A stretch of DNA of 64,000 nt from CAXBBB01 sp963793245. GTDB lineage: Bacteria; Bacteroidota; Rhodothermia; Rhodothermales; BA12. Location of the stretch: positions 434,001-498,000 of the forward strand of contig CAWBZG010000005.1 of NCBI GenBank assembly GCA_963793245.1. The letters are read 5' to 3'. Made by a program: the position numbers and the translations under genes. Positions 59,201 through 64,000 of the stretch are shown piece by piece (the first letter of the stretch is position 1; each line of letters begins with the position of its first letter). The notes beneath the pieces are model-generated. The model had not been told where the DNA came from. It ran no database searches and saw only the letters and a list, made by a program, of their open reading frames with translations.

Positions 59201-61536
59201 CCCAACTGCGCAGCGTCGACCCGATCCGTCCGTTCCTACCCCCTGTGCCGCTCAGCGTCGAAAGTGGGCAGATCACGGCGAGCGTCACCGGACCACGCGG
59301 CGCGCTTCTCGTCGAGGCGCAAGGCTCGGTAGCGAGCGCCGTTTACGACGCGTACCGTGCCGGAGGGGTGAGCGGAGACGTGGCCGTCGTGCTCAACAGC
59401 GACTTCGCCATTCAGAGCGCGCGCGCCGACGCCGACATCGGCTACTTCTCGATGCCCAACCTCATCCTGAGGCGAACGGATCTCGAAGTCGACTACGACG
59501 GGCAGGAAATCGTCTTCGACGCCGAAGTAGAGGCCGACGACCGCCGCGATGCGCGTCTTGCCGGCGTGCTCGACCTGCGCCCCGAGTCGCAACTCGTCCG
59601 GCTCGACTCGCTCAATATGCGGTTCGACGGCGAGCGTTTCCGCTTGCTGCTGCCCGCCACGGTCAGCTACGGAGACGGCTACCGCATCAGCAACTTCCTG
59701 CTCGTGAGCGACGATCAGCAGGTCGCCATCGACGGCGTGATCGACCCGCGTGGCGAGCAGAACTTGGTCGCCACGTTCGACGGGCTGCGGCTCGACGGCT
59801 TCACCGATCTGTTCGGCTACGGATCGGTCGGCGGCACCCTTGACGGCTTCGTGGACTTGACCGGACCGGCGTTTGCGCCCGTCTTGAGCGGCGCGCTCGA
59901 CCTCGACCTCATCTCGCGCGGCGAAGCCGTCGGTACGCTCGACTTCGAGTTGAACTACGATGACCTGAGACTGGACGCCGACGCGACGTTCACCCACGCC
60001 GACGGCTCGACGCTGCTGCTGACGGGATACGCGCCCATCGACCTGCGGCTCGATACGCCAGAACCCACCGAAGCGACGACGGCGGCGCCCGAAGGCGTGC
60101 GCGTCCAGGCCGCTGCGGGACCGGACGCGGGCGGCGTCGACTTCCAGATCGTCGCGGACTCGTTCTCGGTCGGCTGGATCACGCCGTTCCTGCCTGATCG
60201 CGTCGTGACCGACTTCGGCGGCAAACTGACCACGCCCGAGCAGATCACCATCCGGGGCACGTTCGCCGATCCGATTTTGGGCGGCGACGCTACGTTCATC
60301 AATGGACGCTTGGGCTTGGTCGCCACCAACCTGACGTACCGCGACATCACCGCCGACCTCCTGCTCGAAGGCAACCGCATCAACGTCCGCAACCTTTCGC
60401 TAGACTCGGGCGGAGGGACAGCCGAGGCTCAGGGCACGCTGCAATTCGAGAAGCTGAGCGTCGGCGACTTGGACCTGACCGTCTACGCCAACGACTTTCT
60501 CGCCATCGACAACGACCAGTTTCGCTTCGTCGCCGACGCTGCGCTGGACGTCGAAGGCACGACACTGGCTCCCACCATCCGCGGCAACGCAACGGTCATC
60601 TCGGGCGACGTGCACCTCGACGGCGGAACGCAGTTCGAAGCCATCGCGCTGACCGACGAGGACATCCTCAACGTCGAGTCGACGTTCGGCATCCGCGTCG
60701 AAACTGCCGATACGACGACCAACAAGGTCATCGACCGGCTGTCGCTCGACATGGACATCGAACTCGACCGCGACAACTGGATCCGGCAGGAAACGGGACG
60801 CACGATCGACATCCAGTTCAGCGGCGACATCCAGGCGTATAAGCGTCCCGGATCCGAGTTCAACCTGTTCGGCAGCATCGACATCATCCCCGAGCGCTCG
60901 CGCATCGTCCAGTTTGGGCGCAAATTCCAGATCACGGGCGGTACACTCGACTTCAACGGACTCATCCTCGAGACCAATCTCAACCTGGACGCCGAGTTTA
61001 TCGTGTACAAGCCCAGCACACGCGAGCGCGTCGCCTCCATCACGCTGGGCGTGCGGGGGCGCCTCAACGCGCTCAACCAGCCGGACGCGATCACGCTGGG
61101 CAGCGAGCCGCAGATGGAAACCGCCGACATCGTCAGCTACATCGCAACGGGACGCCCTGCCAGTCAGAGCCTCGCGCTGGGAAGCGGCGGAAGCGGCGGC
61201 GGCCTGGCAAACCAGGGATTGGGACTCGCACTGGGGCAGGTGGCCGGTCTGGTGCAGGGCGCCGCAGGCAACGGACTGGGGCTGGACGTGATCGAAATCG
61301 AGCAGGACGGAACGCGCGGCACGCGACTCACGGCGGGCAAGTATCTTAACCGTCGCTTCTTCGCGAGTTACTCTCAGCCGATTACCTACGGCAACACCAA
61401 CGAGGAGGGCAACTCGGGCGCTTCCCAGCAGCCCACCATCACCATCGAGTACGAACTGTCCGACTGGCTGCTCGCTCGCCTGCTCTACGACCGCGCCATC
61501 TTCCGCCTCAACTTCCAGACGGAAACCTCTTTCTAG
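56269..61536 (+). CDS. tamB: TamB-family translocation/phospholipid-transport protein
   Basis: This 1755-residue protein has a short cytosolic N-terminus, one membrane anchor (GGVLLLIVVVVGGLLVWL, about residues 44-61) and then an AsmA-like long beta-groove. The groove is built from many repeats of about 60-90 residues, for example ASGTGVDPETLALDARITL, VEGEGIDPQTMRASLTVV and LAGRGTDVRTMTLDATARL. The C-terminal TamB (DUF490) domain holds GGTLDFNGLILETNLNLDAE and the Gly-rich LGSGGSGGGLANQGLGLALG. TamB bridges inner and outer membranes for phospholipid and/or barrel traffic. Intact over 5.3 kb. Confidence 0.92.
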   Translation: MEPDRPILPPDSPSRPVGADAPKQDAPRTKPKRSVLGQIGRIVGGVLLLIVVVVGGLLVWLQTPVGAEKTLNYLADQFNPYEDATLDVEGVSGNWLSNLSLYGVRLTREDGSSMAQIDSLELAYNLLAIPKGRLHLRDVLLSGATLDIRQGVEGFDIALPFLPDTLAADTSQGGLIIQVDHADVRRTSADITFYTPPPSADSTLTLSDVTLLANDFLLDEELVFEVDTLALAYALPRDQGTGQLNAGASLDDNLLTLRSLQLVSEASDLFAQGTVRLPDPGGADANDGDEDSNILRDLDFTVRAQPLAFRDLSLFLPDLDPSRSISLDGDVRGDLDELIVEIDGRLSDGATFAASGSIAPPNQGDQVAFVLGGNVRRFDLGFFGKAGDPSPGVVSGTFETDLEGATLETIGGTAQVRLFDTRVADFALDRTRLDVRANDGTFRLDLATGTRGATLAARGTVRPFTETPTYDLRGSFSDLDLAAFTDGQQSSDLNGTFTLDGRGIDLETIRADVGLGLVDARINNYTIRSADLDLNVRGKQVSGLVAASLPEGNLRADLSADLRGAVPSYRVTDGVLTGLDVAALIGDTTNSRVNARFRLAGRGTDVRTMTLDATARLDDTVWGTYVVETADVTAALRRGRLDADVDADLEGGSFDLALSARPFVDPLTYQIDSGSFANVNLARLLNNPNLTSDLTGTISASGTGVDPETLALDARITLTDSRLNGQQIDAANGVIAARSGDFEYDLALQTPEGRTQLAGNLSLRGGEVALELRESTFAGLNLGALLGLGFSTNLNGSGTLIVQGTDPQTMTAIADLELTRSRINTSIIPVGSLDATLRDGFADVSARLGLVQGVVAVNAEGRFFDAVPTYRADGILSNVNVTQLAGLDSIDAALDLRFDVEGEGIDPQTMRASLTVVGDTSRYEAVDVYGIDARAHIAGGVITVDALQLESNAADLAGQGTIAAFDTLGAVSDFELAAQLRSVDPIRPFLPPVPLSVESGQITASVTGPRGALLVEAQGSVASAVYDAYRAGGVSGDVAVVLNSDFAIQSARADADIGYFSMPNLILRRTDLEVDYDGQEIVFDAEVEADDRRDARLAGVLDLRPESQLVRLDSLNMRFDGERFRLLLPATVSYGDGYRISNFLLVSDDQQVAIDGVIDPRGEQNLVATFDGLRLDGFTDLFGYGSVGGTLDGFVDLTGPAFAPVLSGALDLDLISRGEAVGTLDFELNYDDLRLDADATFTHADGSTLLLTGYAPIDLRLDTPEPTEATTAAPEGVRVQAAAGPDAGGVDFQIVADSFSVGWITPFLPDRVVTDFGGKLTTPEQITIRGTFADPILGGDATFINGRLGLVATNLTYRDITADLLLEGNRINVRNLSLDSGGGTAEAQGTLQFEKLSVGDLDLTVYANDFLAIDNDQFRFVADAALDVEGTTLAPTIRGNATVISGDVHLDGGTQFEAIALTDEDILNVESTFGIRVETADTTTNKVIDRLSLDMDIELDRDNWIRQETGRTIDIQFSGDIQAYKRPGSEFNLFGSIDIIPERSRIVQFGRKFQITGGTLDFNGLILETNLNLDAEFIVYKPSTRERVASITLGVRGRLNALNQPDAITLGSEPQMETADIVSYIATGRPASQSLALGSGGSGGGLANQGLGLALGQVAGLVQGAAGNGLGLDVIEIEQDGTRGTRLTAGKYLNRRFFASYSQPITYGNTNEEGNSGASQQPTITIEYELSDWLLARLLYDRAIFRLNFQTETSF

Positions 61537-61542
61537 CTGCCC

Positions 61543-62343
61543 ATGGGATTCCGTTCGTCGCCCGGCGCCACCAACTCGTTTTTCAACCAACTGCTCATCC
61601 GCACGGGCGAGCTAGCGATGTTTTCGGGGCGCTTTTTCGCGCGCTTCTGGCGGCGACCGTTCGAGTGGCGCGAACTGTTTCGGCAGATGGATGAGGCGGG
61701 CACCAAGAGCTTCTTGCTCACGGCCGTCACCGGCTTCTCGATCGGGATCGTGCTGGCGCTGCAGAGTAGGGGCACGCTCGCCCGCTTCGGCGCCGAGGCG
61801 GTCCTGCCCAACATGCTCGTGCTGTCCATCTTCAAGGAGATCGGGCCGATCATCACGTCGCTCGTTCTCGCCGGACGGTTGGGTGCCGGTTTCGGCGCCG
61901 AGGTTGGGTCGATGAAGGTGACGGAGCAGATCGAAGCGCTCGAAGTGGCTGCACTCAAGCCGTTCAACTACCTCGTCGTCACGCGCGTGCTGGCGTGCGT
62001 GATCATGTTTCCGGTCCTGACGATCTGGACCGACTGCATCGCCATCTTCGGCGGCTATCTAGAGAGCGTCGTGGCCGTCGATGTGGACTACCGCGTTTTC
62101 CTCTATTCGGCATTCGAGACGATCCGCCTCACCGACCTGATCGTCGACACGATGAAAACGAGCGTCTTCGGATTCATCGTCGGCATCGTCTCGTGCTACC
62201 TGGGATACACCGTGCGCGGCGGCACGCGCGAAGTCGGTCAGGCGGCGATGCAGTCGGTCGTGATTTCGTCGCTGCTGATCCTGATCGCCGACGTGCTCAT
62301 CGTCCAGCTCTCGATCACCCTCTTCGGCGACATCTCCGGCTGA
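61543..62343 (+). CDS. mlaE: MlaE-family ABC permease for lipid transport
   Basis: This 266-residue inner-membrane permease has the MlaE/DUF140 layout. An N-terminal amphipathic helix region leads to five helices (for example SFLLTAVTGFSIGIVLALQS) and the signature GPIITSLVLAGRLGAGFGAEVGSM and TEQIEALEVAALKPFNYLVV. It starts six bases after the tamB stop. With MlaF and MlaD it should form the inner-membrane lipid transporter. The gene is intact. Confidence 0.93.
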   Translation: MGFRSSPGATNSFFNQLLIRTGELAMFSGRFFARFWRRPFEWRELFRQMDEAGTKSFLLTAVTGFSIGIVLALQSRGTLARFGAEAVLPNMLVLSIFKEIGPIITSLVLAGRLGAGFGAEVGSMKVTEQIEALEVAALKPFNYLVVTRVLACVIMFPVLTIWTDCIAIFGGYLESVVAVDVDYRVFLYSAFETIRLTDLIVDTMKTSVFGFIVGIVSCYLGYTVRGGTREVGQAAMQSVVISSLLILIADVLIVQLSITLFGDISG

Positions 62344-62346
62344 CCC

Positions 62347-63204
62347 ATGCCCGACTCCAACACCCAACCCTACGGCGGATCGCCTCCGCCCGTCGATACG
62401 CCCCAAGGTCGTCCGCCCGCGTTCGAGTTGGGCAGCGGTCCTCCGTCCGACGATACGGTCGTCGAGTTGCGCGACGTCTACAAAGGCTTCGGCGAAAAGG
62501 AAATCCTCAAAGGCGTCTCGTTCGATGTGCCGCGCGGCCAGAGCGTCCTCGTCATGGGCGGATCGGGAACGGGCAAGAGCGTCACCATCAAGCACGTCGT
62601 CCAACTGCTCGACCCCGACGCGGGCGAGGTCTGGGTGCTGGGCAAACGCGCCGACCAACTCGGTCAGGACGAGATGGACGAGTTGCGGCTCAAAATCGGT
62701 TACCTGTTTCAGAGCGGTGCCCTGTTCGACTCGATGACGGTGTACGAAAACCTCGACTTCATCTTGGGGCGGCACACCAAGCAGTCCGTCGGCGAGCGGC
62801 GCGACCGCATCGAAGAAACGCTCAACTGGGTCAACCTGATCGACTCGGCGCCGCAGTATCCGTCCGAACTGTCGGGCGGTCAGCGCAAGCGCATCGGGCT
62901 GGCCCGCTCGATCATCCTCGAACCCGAGATCATGCTCTACGACGAGCCGACGACCGGGCTGGACCCGATCAGCGTGCGCGTCGTGAGCGACCTGATCACA
63001 CGTTTGCGCGACGAACGCGGCATCTCGTCCATCGCCATCACGCACGACATGCTCTGCGCCGAACTCATCGCCGACCGCATCTACTTCATTCAGGATGGCG
63101 TCATCGGCGCCGCCGGTACGCTCGACGAAGTCCGCAACAGCAGCGTGCCCGACATCCGTACGTTCTTCCAGGCGAACGACCCGTCTATTCCCGTCTCCTT
63201 CTGA
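62347..63204 (+). CDS. mlaF: MlaF-family ABC ATPase for lipid transport
   Basis: This 285-residue ATPase has a Pro-rich N-terminal extension of about 35 residues, then Walker A (MGGSGTGKSVTIK), the Q loop (GYLFQSGALFDSMTV), the signature LSGGQRKRIGLARS, Walker B (IMLYDEPTTGLDPIS) and the switch His (AITHDM). FQSGALFDSMTV is diagnostic of the MlaF group. It starts three bases after mlaE. It energises lipid movement by MlaE/MlaD. Confidence 0.95.
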   Translation: MPDSNTQPYGGSPPPVDTPQGRPPAFELGSGPPSDDTVVELRDVYKGFGEKEILKGVSFDVPRGQSVLVMGGSGTGKSVTIKHVVQLLDPDAGEVWVLGKRADQLGQDEMDELRLKIGYLFQSGALFDSMTVYENLDFILGRHTKQSVGERRDRIEETLNWVNLIDSAPQYPSELSGGQRKRIGLARSIILEPEIMLYDEPTTGLDPISVRVVSDLITRLRDERGISSIAITHDMLCAELIADRIYFIQDGVIGAAGTLDEVRNSSVPDIRTFFQANDPSIPVSF

Positions 63205-63243
63205 CGCCGCGTCCCGACGCTCCCGTATTTCCCCCCTTGACCT

Positions 63244-64000
63244 ATGCCTCGCCAAGCCCGCGTCGGCCTTCTCGTACTCGCCGGATTCGGCCTGTTCTTG
63301 GTCGTCCTGTTCACGATTGCGCAGCGCTCGTTTCTGCTGAGCAGCACATTCACCGTCCAGACTTCGTTCTACAACGTCGCCGGGTTGGTACCGGGAGCGC
63401 CCGTACAGTATCAGGGCGTCAACGTTGGGCGCGTGGAGGGCGTGATCTTGCCTGGGCAGCCTAGTGACAAAGTGCGCGTGGAGATGCAGCTCGACGAGGA
63501 CGTGCAGCACCTGATTCGCTCGAACACCCAGGCGCAGGTGCAGTCGGACGGACTGGTCGGCAACATGATCATCGTGCTGCTGGCGAACACGGCTCAGGCG
63601 CCTCCCATCGAGCCGGGCGGAGCGATTCCAGGACTGGAGCCGTTCTCGCTGACCGACGTGACCGACCGCGCGTTGACGAGCGTTCAGGCGTTCAACGAAG
63701 TCGCCGAGGGTCTGCAACTCATTCTGTCGGACGTGCGCAATGCCGAGGGCACGATCGGCAGCTTGATCTACGATCCCGCGCTCTACAACAGCCTCGTCGC
63801 CACGACGACGGAGACCGAAGCCCTGCTGGGCCGATTGGGACAGAGCGCCGAAAACATCGTCCTGAGCGCCGAGAACACGACGGCTGGACTCAACGAGATG
63901 CTCAACAAGATCAACAACGGCGACGGATCGCTGGCGCTGATGCTCAACGACCCGTCGTTTTACAATCAACTCGTCGCCGCGTCGGACACGCTGCTGACGG
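63244..64000 (+). CDS. mlaD: MlaD/MCE-domain lipid-binding protein, 3' cut by window end
   Basis: ATG 63244 begins a frame open to the window end (252 codons). One N-terminal membrane helix (LLVLAGFGLFLVVLFTIA) is followed by the MCE domain (FYNVAGLVPGAPVQYQGVNV and VGRVEGVIL, then VQSDGLVGNMIIVLL). A helical tail starts at SVQAFNEVAEGLQLILSDV, with GTIGSLIYDPALYNSLVATT and a similar later stretch (NDPSFYNQLV). MCE proteins form hexameric rings that carry lipids across the periplasm. It starts 39 bp after mlaF. The C-terminus is not visible. Confidence 0.9.
   Translation, partial: MPRQARVGLLVLAGFGLFLVVLFTIAQRSFLLSSTFTVQTSFYNVAGLVPGAPVQYQGVNVGRVEGVILPGQPSDKVRVEMQLDEDVQHLIRSNTQAQVQSDGLVGNMIIVLLANTAQAPPIEPGGAIPGLEPFSLTDVTDRALTSVQAFNEVAEGLQLILSDVRNAEGTIGSLIYDPALYNSLVATTTETEALLGRLGQSAENIVLSAENTTAGLNEMLNKINNGDGSLALMLNDPSFYNQLVAASDTLLT

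Noticed and set aside
62059..63969. A long minus-strand open frame over mlaE, mlaF and mlaD
   Set aside because: It is the antisense shadow of three clear transporter genes and its translation has no recognisable motif.

Overview
The window is about 64 kb of GC-rich, gene-dense bacterial DNA. It looks like a member of the Rhodothermota/Bacteroidota lineage. The evidence is four secreted proteins or fragments ending in Por-type (type IX secretion, T9SS) sorting domains, a PorV-like barrel, a TonB receptor with an N-terminal carboxypeptidase-regulatory-like domain, few purine-rich Shine-Dalgarno sites, frequent GTG/TTG starts and one promoter of the Bacteroidota TTTG/TAnnTTTG type. The species cannot be named from the sequence alone.

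Layout. 1-6.1 kb: end of a Pr6Pr membrane protein, a frameshifted rho, an alpha/beta hydrolase, a decayed accessory patch with a hicB antitoxin relic, clpX, and an RsmB-type RNA methyltransferase. 6.1-10.9 kb: a minus-strand copper operon (Cys-rich secreted protein, DUF3347 lipoprotein, TolC-like protein, multicopper oxidase, DUF305 protein) with no pump gene. 11-15.7 kb: an exported debranching-type glycosidase and small proteins.

15.8-36.3 kb: the centrepiece, one unidirectional minus-strand array: LacI regulator, SurA-like double parvulin, TonB receptor, a very large Ca-motif-rich FlgD-like surface protein, PorV-like barrel, T9SS-sorted starch-binding protein, T9SS-sorted alpha-amylase, GH13 lipoprotein, MalE and MalF. 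It starts at a sigma70-like promoter flanked by two LacI-type operators. It reads as a maltodextrin/starch locus that has no SusD and instead carries its own outer-membrane assembly and surface-display parts.

36.4-52.7 kb: MGMT-like protein, hybrid histidine kinase, aroQ, YdjM-like protein, Wzx-type flippase, then an accessory stretch (vapBC between 48-bp perfect direct repeats, metallophosphoesterase, relics of a neighbouring gene), a large T9SS-sorted FG-GAP protein, a serine hydrolase, folB and a haem-motif lipoprotein. 52.9-64 kb: a plus-strand envelope-lipid cluster: yihY, tamA/bamA-like, tamB, mlaE, mlaF, mlaD (cut by the window end).

Many otherwise conserved genes, including rho, carry single-base frame breaks, and nearly all look like one extra base. 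This suggests residual insertion errors in the assembly, although two patches (3.0-3.7 kb and 22.1-22.7 kb) are broken densely enough to be true decay. Three copies of a ~105-115 bp palindromic repeat lie at 6.1, 18.1 and 20.2 kb, and two of them form the ends of coding regions.
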